Origin: an uncultured Phycicoccus sp.
GTDB taxonomy: Bacteria; Actinomycetota; Actinomycetes; Actinomycetales; Dermatophilaceae
DNA length: 64,000 nt
Assembly (NCBI RefSeq): GCF_947495705.1
Contig: NZ_CANLZR010000002.1
Coordinates: forward strand, 124,001-188,000
Direction of reading: 5' to 3'
The notes under the pieces were generated by a model. That model saw nothing but the letters and a program-made list of their open reading frames with translations. It searched no databases and was not told the origin of the DNA. Shown one piece after another: positions 57,995-64,000 of this stretch (position 1 is its first letter; every line of letters begins with the position of its first letter). The position numbers and the translations under genes are program-made.

Positions 57995-58000
57995 TAGACT
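57995..58000 (+). promoter_or_regulatory. -10 hexamer of the third LCP gene
   Basis: TAGACT lies in the 100-bp gap between two LCP genes, 52 bases before the GTG at 58053. No good -35 element is visible. The leader contains a small GTCCC/GGGAC hairpin. Confidence 0.35.
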
Positions 58001-58052
58001 CGCCCGGTCCCTCGACGGGGACGTCCAGGCGACACCGAAGGGGAAGTACCGA

Positions 58053-59582
58053 GTGGACGGCGCGCGGCCCGAGGGCTCCGTACCCCAGGACTCCGGCGAC
58101 CCCTTCCCCCGGCGACGTGAGCTCCACGGCCGCGCCGCCCGCGGCTCCGGTCCGTGGCGGCGCCGCATCGTCGTCGGGCTCGTCGTCGTCCTCGCGCTCG
58201 GTGGCGCCGGCGCCGCGTGGGCCACCTGGCAGCTCAACTCCAACATCACCAAGGTCGACGTCTCGGACGCCATCGGCAGTGACCGTCCCACCCGTGCCCC
58301 GCAGGCCACCGAGGCCGTCAACCTCCTGCTCATCGGCTCCGACGACCGCACCGGCGAGGGCAACGACACCTACGGCGAGGTCGCCGAGGACCCGGGCCAG
58401 AAGTCCGACACCAACCTCCTCGTCCACCTGTCGGCGGACCGGACCTGGGCGACGGTCGTCTCGATCCCCCGCGACTCGATGACCATGGCGCCGCCGGAGT
58501 GCTCCGAGGACGCGCCGAAGGACCAGTGGGTCACCCGGCAGTGGAACCACAACTACAAGCTCGGCGGCACGGGCTGCCTCATCCGGACCCTCGAGGGCAA
58601 CACCGGCGTCTTCGTCGACCACTACGCCGTCGTCGACTTCCGCGGGTTCAAGGCCATGGTCGACGCCCTCGACGGGGTCGAGGTGTGCACGACCGAGGCG
58701 ATCGACGACCCCAACTCCAAGCTCCAGCTGACCGCGGGCTCGCACACCCTCGACGGGGAGCAGGCCCTCGCCTACGTCCGGACCCGCAAGTCGGTCGGCG
58801 ACGGCTCGGACCTGGGCCGGATCAAGCGCCAGCAGGCGTTCCTGTCCTCGGTGGCCCAGGAGGCGACCTCGAGCCGGCTGCTCTTCCAGCCGACCCGGCT
58901 CTACGGGTTCCTGGACGCGGCCACGAAGTCGCTGACGACCGACCCGGGCTTCGGGCTCGGCACGATGAAGGATCTCGCGGAGTCGGTGCGCGGCATCGGC
59001 CTGGACAACATCGAGTTCCTCACGGTCCCCAACGAGCCCTTCCCGCAGGACCCCAACCGGGTGCAGTGGCAGGACTCCGCCGAGGTCATCTGGGAGTCGC
59101 TGCGCGAGGACCGCCGGATCGGGGAGGAGCCGGACCCCGAGGCGACCCCGTCGCCCAGCGCGAGCCCGCTCACGGCCTCCCCCGCCGACATCTCGGTGCA
59201 GGTGCTCAACGGGTCCGGGGCCCCCGGCCTCGCCGGCCAGGCCGGGGCGATGCTCGCCGTCCAGGGCTTCACCGTCACCGGCACCGGGAACGCCGCCGAG
59301 GCCCCGAAGGGGACCCTCGTCGAGTACTCGCCCGGTCAGGAGGAGTCCGCCCGCACGGTGGCGGCCGCGTTCCCGGGAGCGCGGCTCGAGGAGGCCACCG
59401 GCCTCGGCGCGGTCGTCCGCGTCACGCTCGGACCCGGCGCGGAGAACGTCGTCGAGGTGCCGAACCGCACTGGCTCGGACCCGCTGCCGACCCCCACCGT
59501 CACGGCGCCCTCGCCGACGCCGAGCCCGACGCCCACGATCGAGGCCCGCACGGCCGACCAGGACATCTGCTCGACGTCGTGA
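58053..59582 (+). CDS. LCP-family ligase with LytR_C domain
   Basis: The 509-residue protein has one membrane helix (about 38-58), an LCP domain (about 85-340: NLLLIGSDDRTGEGND, KSDTNLLVHLSADRTWATVV, SIPRDSMTMAP, VVDFRGFKAMVDALDGVEV, ALAYVRTRKSVGDGSDLGRIKRQ) and a LytR_C domain (about 372-460: ISVQVLNGSGAPGLAGQAG). It ends in a Thr/Pro/Ser tail. This is the full actinobacterial form of the Rv3267/CpsA-like arabinogalactan or teichoic ligases. GTG at 58053 has AAGGGGAAG upstream. The SGNH hydrolase gene overlaps its end by GTGA. Confidence 0.92.
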   Translation: MDGARPEGSVPQDSGDPFPRRRELHGRAARGSGPWRRRIVVGLVVVLALGGAGAAWATWQLNSNITKVDVSDAIGSDRPTRAPQATEAVNLLLIGSDDRTGEGNDTYGEVAEDPGQKSDTNLLVHLSADRTWATVVSIPRDSMTMAPPECSEDAPKDQWVTRQWNHNYKLGGTGCLIRTLEGNTGVFVDHYAVVDFRGFKAMVDALDGVEVCTTEAIDDPNSKLQLTAGSHTLDGEQALAYVRTRKSVGDGSDLGRIKRQQAFLSSVAQEATSSRLLFQPTRLYGFLDAATKSLTTDPGFGLGTMKDLAESVRGIGLDNIEFLTVPNEPFPQDPNRVQWQDSAEVIWESLREDRRIGEEPDPEATPSPSASPLTASPADISVQVLNGSGAPGLAGQAGAMLAVQGFTVTGTGNAAEAPKGTLVEYSPGQEESARTVAAAFPGARLEEATGLGAVVRVTLGPGAENVVEVPNRTGSDPLPTPTVTAPSPTPSPTPTIEARTADQDICSTS

Positions 59583-60874
59583 CCCGGGCCGAGACCGGCA
59601 GGCGGCCGAGGCGGCGGCCGTCCCTGCTCTGGATCCCCGTGCTGCTCGCCGTGGTCGGGGTGGCCGTCGTCGTGGCGCTCCAGCTGCGGGTTCCCGCCCG
59701 CGGCGTCGACCGGTGCGCACCGCCCGCCTCCGCCGTGGCGGCCGACGGGGAGGCCTGGGTGGCCAGCTGGGGAGCCGCGATGCAGGCGTCCCTCCCGGAC
59801 GGGCCGTCGGCGCAGGGGTTCGCCGGACGTACCCTGCGCCAGCCGGCCCACCTCTCCCTCGGCGGCCGGCAGGTGCGGGTCAGCCTGTCCAACGCGTTCG
59901 GGGACCGGCCGCTCGTGGTCGGGGCGGCCACCGTCGCGCGGTGCGACCCCGAGGGCGGGGCCCGCACGCAGGGGCCGCAGCACCCGGTCACCTGGGACGG
60001 CCGGACCGCCGTGACCATCGCCCCGGGCGCGACACGCAGCTCGGACCCGGTCGACCTCGCCGTGGCCGACGGCACCGACGTCCTCGTCAGCACCTACCTG
60101 TCGCAGCCGGCCGGCGCCGTCACCTGGCGGCCGTACGCCTGGGCACGGACCTTCGCCGCGGACGGGGACGCCACCGGGTCGGCCGGGGACGGCTTCGAGG
60201 TGCTCGGCTCGTCGCTGTACTTCCTCACCGGCGTCGACGTCCTCGCGCCCAGCGACGGGGCGGTCGTCACGCTCGGGGACTCGATCACGGAGGGGTGCTG
60301 CTCGTCGGCCTTCGTCGACGCGCACGTGTCCTACCCCGACGTCCTGGCCCGGCGCCTCGCCGCGCTGCCTCCCGGTTCGCGGATGGCCGTCGTCAACGCC
60401 GGGATCTCCTCCAACCAGGTGCTCACCGACCTCATCGGCGAGCGGATGACCGGGCGGGTGGCCCGCGACGTGCTCGAACGGCCCGGGGTGCGCACCGTCG
60501 TCGTGCTCGGCGGGGTCAACGACCTCGTCCGCTCCGGAGGCACCCTCCCCGCGGACCGGCTCACCGCGGGGTACCGCGAGATCGTCGCTCAGGCCCACGC
60601 CGCCGGGGTCCGCGTCGTCGGGGCCACCGTGCTCCCGTACGGGGCGAACCCGCGGCACACCGAGCAGGCCGAGCGGACCCGGCAGGCCGTCAACGAGTGG
60701 ATCCGCACCAGCGGGGTGTTCGACGCCGTCGCCGACCTCGACGCCACGACCCGCGACCCCCTGGCGCCGGACCGGCTGCTGACGGAGTACGACTCCGGCG
60801 ACGGCATCCACCCGAGTGCCGCGGGCTACGCGGCGATGGCCGAGGCGATCCGGCTCGCGGACCTCGCCCCGTGA
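59579..60874 (+). CDS. Secreted/anchored SGNH (GDSL) hydrolase
   Basis: The 431-residue protein has a signal-anchor (about 16-36) and a beta-rich N-terminal part (about 60-220). A GDSL domain follows: VVTLGDSITEGCCSS (block I Ser), MAVVNAGISSNQVL (block II Gly), VVVLGGVNDL (block III Asn) and DGIHPSAAGYAAMA (block V Asp/His). All four SGNH blocks are intact. It is probably an esterase acting on acetylated glycans or on lipid or arylester groups. Coupling to the LCP gene (GTGA overlap) and the O-acetyltransferase 11 kb away suggests trimming of acetyl groups on the same polymer. The substrate is inference. Confidence 0.88.
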   Translation: MTRAETGRRPRRRPSLLWIPVLLAVVGVAVVVALQLRVPARGVDRCAPPASAVAADGEAWVASWGAAMQASLPDGPSAQGFAGRTLRQPAHLSLGGRQVRVSLSNAFGDRPLVVGAATVARCDPEGGARTQGPQHPVTWDGRTAVTIAPGATRSSDPVDLAVADGTDVLVSTYLSQPAGAVTWRPYAWARTFAADGDATGSAGDGFEVLGSSLYFLTGVDVLAPSDGAVVTLGDSITEGCCSSAFVDAHVSYPDVLARRLAALPPGSRMAVVNAGISSNQVLTDLIGERMTGRVARDVLERPGVRTVVVLGGVNDLVRSGGTLPADRLTAGYREIVAQAHAAGVRVVGATVLPYGANPRHTEQAERTRQAVNEWIRTSGVFDAVADLDATTRDPLAPDRLLTEYDSGDGIHPSAAGYAAMAEAIRLADLAP

Positions 60875-60895
60875 TCACCCGGAGGTCGACGCGGG

Positions 60896-62062
60896 TCAGC
60901 CCTTGAGCAGCTGGCGGGCCATGACGATGCGCTGCACCTGGTTGGTGCCCTCGTAGATCTGGGTGATCTTCGCGTCGCGCATCATCCGCTCGAGCGGGAA
61001 GTCCCGGGTGTAGCCGGCGCCGCCGAGCAGCTGGACGGCGTCGGTCGTCACCTGCATCGCCACGTCGGAGGCGTAGGCCTTGGCCGCCGCCCCGAAGAAC
61101 GGCAGGTCGGGGTCGCCCCGCTCGGACTTGGCGGCGGCGACGTACACGAGCTGGCGGGCGGCCTCGAGCTGCATCGCCATGTCGGCGAGCATGAACTGGA
61201 TGCCCTGGAACTCGGCGACGGCCCGCCCGAACTGCTGGCGCTCCTTGACGTACGCGACCGCGTGGTCCAGCGCGCCCTGGGCGATGCCGACGGCCTGCGC
61301 GCCGATCGTGACCCGGGTGTGGTCGAGGGTCTGCAGCGCGAGCTTCAGGCCCGAGCCGACCTCGCCGACGACCCGGTCGCCGGGGATGCGGCACCGGTCG
61401 AAGTGCAGCTCACGGGTGGGGCTGCCCTTGATGCCGAGCTTGCGCTCCTTCTCGCCGACGGTGAAGCCCGCGTCGTCCTTCTCGACGACGAACGCGGTGA
61501 TGTTGTTGCCGCGCGGCCCGTCGGGGTCGGTGACGGCCAGGACGGTGTAGAACCCCGAGACCCCGGCGTTGGTGATCCAGGACTTCTGCCCCGAGATGAC
61601 CCAGTCGTCGCCGTCCCGGACGGCCTTGCACCGCATCGCGGCGGTGTCGGAGCCGGCCTCGCGCTCGGAGAGACCGTACGAGAACGTCGTCTCCCCGGCG
61701 GCGAGCGGGGTGAGGTAGCGCTTCTTCACGTCATCGTCCGCGGCGAGGATCAGCGGCATCGAGCCGAGCTTGTTGACCGCCGGGATGAGGCTGGAGGAGG
61801 CGCAGACCCGAGCGACCTCCTCGATGACGAGGCACGTGGCGAGGGCGTCGGCCCCGACGCCGCCGTACTCCTCGGGGACGTGCGGGGCGAAGAAGTCGGA
61901 CGCGACGAGCGCGTCGTGCGCCTCCTGCGGGTACCGCGAGTCCTCGTCGACCTCGGCCGCGTACGGGGCGATCTTGTCCTCGGCCACCGCACGGACGGCC
62001 TCGCGGATCGCCTCGTGGTCCTCGGAGAGGCGGTAGGTGTCGAAGTCCGGGTTGCCGCTCAT
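60896..62062 (-). CDS. Acyl-CoA dehydrogenase (FadE25-like)
   Basis: This 388-residue flavoenzyme has FSYGLSEREAGSDTAAM, KSWITNAGVSGFYTVLA, RQQFGRAVAEFQGIQFMLADM and the catalytic glutamate in ITQIYEGTNQVQR, as in short-chain and branched-chain acyl-CoA dehydrogenases. It is close to mycobacterial FadE25 in type, and FadE25 (Rv3274c) lies in the same conserved neighbourhood there. It performs alpha-beta dehydrogenation in fatty-acid or branched-chain degradation. TAACAT lies seven bases before the ATG, so it is probably leaderless. It converges with the SGNH hydrolase gene. Confidence 0.94.
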   Translation of the reverse strand: MSGNPDFDTYRLSEDHEAIREAVRAVAEDKIAPYAAEVDEDSRYPQEAHDALVASDFFAPHVPEEYGGVGADALATCLVIEEVARVCASSSLIPAVNKLGSMPLILAADDDVKKRYLTPLAAGETTFSYGLSEREAGSDTAAMRCKAVRDGDDWVISGQKSWITNAGVSGFYTVLAVTDPDGPRGNNITAFVVEKDDAGFTVGEKERKLGIKGSPTRELHFDRCRIPGDRVVGEVGSGLKLALQTLDHTRVTIGAQAVGIAQGALDHAVAYVKERQQFGRAVAEFQGIQFMLADMAMQLEAARQLVYVAAAKSERGDPDLPFFGAAAKAYASDVAMQVTTDAVQLLGGAGYTRDFPLERMMRDAKITQIYEGTNQVQRIVMARQLLKG

Positions 62063-62069
62063 GACCTCG

Positions 62070-62075
62070 ATGTTA
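62070..62075 (-). promoter_or_regulatory. -10 hexamer, leaderless start of the acyl-CoA dehydrogenase
   Basis: TAACAT is seven bases before the ATG at 62062, and no ribosome site is present. Confidence 0.55.
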
Positions 62076-62178
62076 CGGGTCAGTACGACCGGGCGGCCCA
62101 GCCGTCAGGCCACTCCTGGTGTGCTCTGCACCACCTGCCCGGAGTCACACCCTCCGGCCGTCTCTGGGATGCTGGCCC

Positions 62179-62481
62179 ATGACCTTCGTCAACGTAGGGA
62201 CCCTTGGATCAGTCACGGGCAAGCGAGACCTTCTCGTCGAGATCCTGACCCGGCGCAGTGCGGACCTCGAGTCGGCCGGCTGCCTGCTCTACGAGGTCGG
62301 GGTCAGCGACGACCAGCCGGACACCGTCTTCGTGGCGGAGCTGTGGACGTCGGCCGCGGCACACGGCAGGTCCCTCCAGCTGGACAGCGTGCAGGCGGCC
62401 ATCGCGGAAGCTCGCCCGCTCCTGTCCGGAGACATGGGCGGCTTCCGATTCGAGGTCGTCGGCTCCCCACTCAGGGACTGA
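62179..62481 (+). CDS. ABM-domain protein, putative quinol monooxygenase
   Basis: The 100-residue protein folds as one ferredoxin-like ABM unit: a first strand FVNVGTLGSV, a helix KRDLLVEILTRRSADL, LLYEVGVSDDQPDTVFVAELW and a final helix DSVQAAIAEARPLL. The family includes heme-degrading and quinol monooxygenases as well as proteins with no known activity. No cofactor-specific residues can be named here. The ATG at 62179 is chosen because the frame before it is unconserved. No strong ribosome site is seen. It stands alone between the acyl-CoA dehydrogenase and the LLM oxidoreductase. Confidence 0.72.
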   Translation: MTFVNVGTLGSVTGKRDLLVEILTRRSADLESAGCLLYEVGVSDDQPDTVFVAELWTSAAAHGRSLQLDSVQAAIAEARPLLSGDMGGFRFEVVGSPLRD

Positions 62482-62551
62482 CCCGAGCCGGCATCGCACC
62501 GATCTGCCGCGCCGGCGAGCCCGGGCCCGCGACCTGGCGGAAGCCCCCCGG

Positions 62552-63613
62552 TCACTCCCCGCGCAGCAGGTGCCAGAGGTGGCCGTGGTGCTCCCGGTCG
62601 CCGAGCTCGGGCAGTACCTCCCGCTCGAACAGCTGGACGCCGCTGAGGTCGTAGGCCTGCTCGACGAAGTACGTGATGGCGTACGTCATGCCGCGCCGCT
62701 CGAGGTCGCGCAGCGTCTCGACGATCTGCTCGGGGGTCCCGACGAGCGGTCCGTCGGCGAACGACTTCACCGCCTTCTCGACGACGTCGTCCGGCAGCCC
62801 GGCCGAGGCGTAGTGGTCGCGGATCCAGCCGAGCCGGTCCTGGACCTCGCGGTCGGTGCGCCCGATGACGACGTTGAAGTTCGCGCTCCGGACGATCTCG
62901 TCGTAGTCCCGCCCGAGGTCGCGGCAGTGCTCCTGGAGGATCTGCGACTTGTGCGTGAACTCCTCCGGCATCCCCGAGAAGTTCGTGTAGTCCGCGTACT
63001 CCGCCGCGATGCGCAGCGTCTTCCGCTCCCCGCCGCCGGCGACCCACATCGGGATCCCGTTCATCTTCGAGCCCGGCTGGACCGTGCCCTGGAGGGGCTG
63101 CGGGTAGCACATCGCGCCGTCGGCCTGGTAGTGCTCGCCGTCGAGGGTCGCCGACCCGGTCGTCCACATCTGGCGCATGATCTCGACGCCCTCGCGGAGC
63201 CGCGCCAGCCGCTCGCCCGCCCGCGGGAAGCCGTAGCCGTAGGCACGCCACTCGTGCTCGTACCACCCCGCGCCGATGCCCATCTCGAGCCGACCCTCGG
63301 ACACGGCGTCGACCGTCGCGGCGACCTTCGCGAGGTAGGTGGGCTCGCGGTACGACATGCACGTGCACATCTGGCCGAGCCGCACCCGGCCGGTCACCCC
63401 GGCGAACGCCGCCATGAGCGACCACGCCTCGTGCACGCCGGCCTCGGTGGGGTCGGGCACGGGGTGGAAGTGGTCGTAGACCCAGATGGAGGACCAGTTC
63501 TCGATGCCGTCGGCCCGGCGGGCCAGCCCGGCCATGACGCCCCAGTGCTGCGCCGGGTCGATGCCGACCAGGTCGTGGCGCCAGCCCTGCGGGATGAACA
63601 GTCCGAACTTCAT
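62552..63613 (-). CDS. LLM-class F420-dependent-type oxidoreductase
   Basis: This 353-residue TIM-barrel flavin/F420 enzyme of the luciferase-like monooxygenase superfamily opens with MKFGLFIPQG and has SIWVYDHFHPV, LGQMCTCMSYREPTYLAKVAATVD, GIGAGWYEHEWRAYGY and IPMWVAGGGERKTLRIAAEYAD. The WYEHEWRAYGYGFP pattern and the fbiA/fbiB genes in the same genome favour F420 over FMN, but sequence alone does not settle this. The substrate is unknown. GAGGAG lies before the ATG at 63613. Confidence 0.88.
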   Translation of the reverse strand: MKFGLFIPQGWRHDLVGIDPAQHWGVMAGLARRADGIENWSSIWVYDHFHPVPDPTEAGVHEAWSLMAAFAGVTGRVRLGQMCTCMSYREPTYLAKVAATVDAVSEGRLEMGIGAGWYEHEWRAYGYGFPRAGERLARLREGVEIMRQMWTTGSATLDGEHYQADGAMCYPQPLQGTVQPGSKMNGIPMWVAGGGERKTLRIAAEYADYTNFSGMPEEFTHKSQILQEHCRDLGRDYDEIVRSANFNVVIGRTDREVQDRLGWIRDHYASAGLPDDVVEKAVKSFADGPLVGTPEQIVETLRDLERRGMTYAITYFVEQAYDLSGVQLFEREVLPELGDREHHGHLWHLLRGE

Positions 63614-63738
63614 GCGGGTCTCCTCGCGGTGTCGTGGTGCTCCCGATCATGCCGCAGCGTCGTGGGCCCGGACGCCCAGGGCTCCGCCGCCGCGGCCAGG
63701 GACGCCCTCCCGGCTGGGGTCGGGCGGGCGCGCGACCC

Positions 63739-63744
63739 TAGTCT
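63739..63744 (+). promoter_or_regulatory. -10 hexamer, leaderless start of ugd
   Basis: TAGTCT lies seven bases before the GTG at 63752, with no ribosome site. Confidence 0.5.
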
Positions 63745-63751
63745 GTACGTC

Positions 63752-64000
63752 GTGAGCCCCACCATCTGCGTCGTCGGCACCTCCTACGTCGGCCTCTCCC
63801 TGGCCGTCCTCCTGGCCCGCACCCACGACGTCGTCGCCTACGACATCGACGAGTCCCGGGTCGAGATGCTGCGCGCGGGTCGCAGCCCCATCGCCGACCC
63901 CGACATCGAGGAGCACCTGCGCGCCGGCGGTCTGCGCCTCACCGTCACCGCCGACATGAACGAGGCCTACCCCGGCTGCGAGTACGTCGTCGTCGCCACC
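63752..64000 (+). CDS. ugd: UDP-glucose 6-dehydrogenase, E. coli Ugd type, 5' end only
   Basis: Eighty-three codons are visible before the window ends. The protein begins ICVVGTSYVGLSLAVLLA, the NAD-binding Rossmann loop with T-S in place of the more usual G or G-G, followed by the acidic VVAYDIDESRVEML and RAGRSPIADPDIEEHLRAG. The SPI-D--I-E-L pattern is typical of the short, E. coli/Klebsiella-type Ugd, distinct from the longer WbpA-like enzyme at 41641. It should make UDP-glucuronate, a second acidic sugar for surface polymers. The GTG start is supported by the TAGTCT hexamer seven bases upstream. Confidence 0.85.
   Translation, partial: MSPTICVVGTSYVGLSLAVLLARTHDVVAYDIDESRVEMLRAGRSPIADPDIEEHLRAGGLRLTVTADMNEAYPGCEYVVVAT

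Overview
The window is a gene-dense chromosomal segment of a very GC-rich actinobacterium. A WhiB2-type regulator, the F420 genes fbiA and fbiB, a DUF3499/Rv3259-like pair next to a phosphomannomutase, a TIGR03089 protein and three LytR-CpsA-Psr (LCP) proteins together follow the Rv3256c-Rv3274c region of Mycobacterium tuberculosis. There are no arabinogalactan or mycolate genes. Abundant CWB2 wall-binding repeats, DUF222-HNH and SARP genes suggest a Micrococcales-type organism, perhaps near Intrasporangiaceae. That placement is inference. Most neighbouring genes overlap by ATGA or GTGA, and at least eleven start codons sit 6-8 nt after a TAnnnT hexamer, so leaderless transcripts are probably common.

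Layout. 1-2414: a truncated membrane protein and a DUF222-HNH nuclease whose promoter matches the DNA-damage (RecA-independent, PafBC-type) consensus. 2571-16722: the conserved core, with an SIS-domain isomerase-like protein, Trm112-like protein, a large SARP regulator, phosphomannomutase, DUF3499, Rv3259-like protein, DUF5719, a giant GT2 membrane glycosyltransferase, WhiB2, FbiA and FbiB. 16738-22439: an AlkA-like glycosylase, then a minus-strand glycoconjugate operon (dolichol-phosphate-mannose-type GT2, a GT4-methyltransferase-like fusion, a flippase-like protein and a methyltransferase). 22823-27582: topoisomerase IB, an inositol-monophosphatase-family enzyme, a large membrane protein and TIGR03089.

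27608-36444 encodes secreted wall proteins: a five-repeat peptidoglycan-binding protein, and three proteins with three CWB2 repeats each (SpoIID-like, amidase, and one with CnaB-like domains). 36647-38087 is a succinyl-CoA:3-ketoacid CoA-transferase pair. 38084-60874 is a surface-polysaccharide locus: glycosyltransferases, an ABC-2 exporter, a UDP-HexNAc dehydrogenase, an O-acyltransferase with SGNH domain, three LCP ligases and an SGNH hydrolase. 60896-64000 holds an acyl-CoA dehydrogenase, a small ABM-domain protein, an F420-dependent-type LLM oxidoreductase and the start of an E. coli-type UDP-glucose dehydrogenase.

The most striking observation is the exporter ATPase at 39033-40763. After a complete ABC domain it carries about 300 residues that read as three CWB2-like repeats, the module normally found on secreted proteins that hold on to anionic wall polymers. 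With the secreted CWB2 proteins, dehydrogenases that make uronic acids, LCP ligases and acetyl-tailoring enzymes nearby, this suggests one module is used twice: inside the cell to recognise the polymer at the exporter, and outside to anchor proteins to the same polymer. This is inference and testable.
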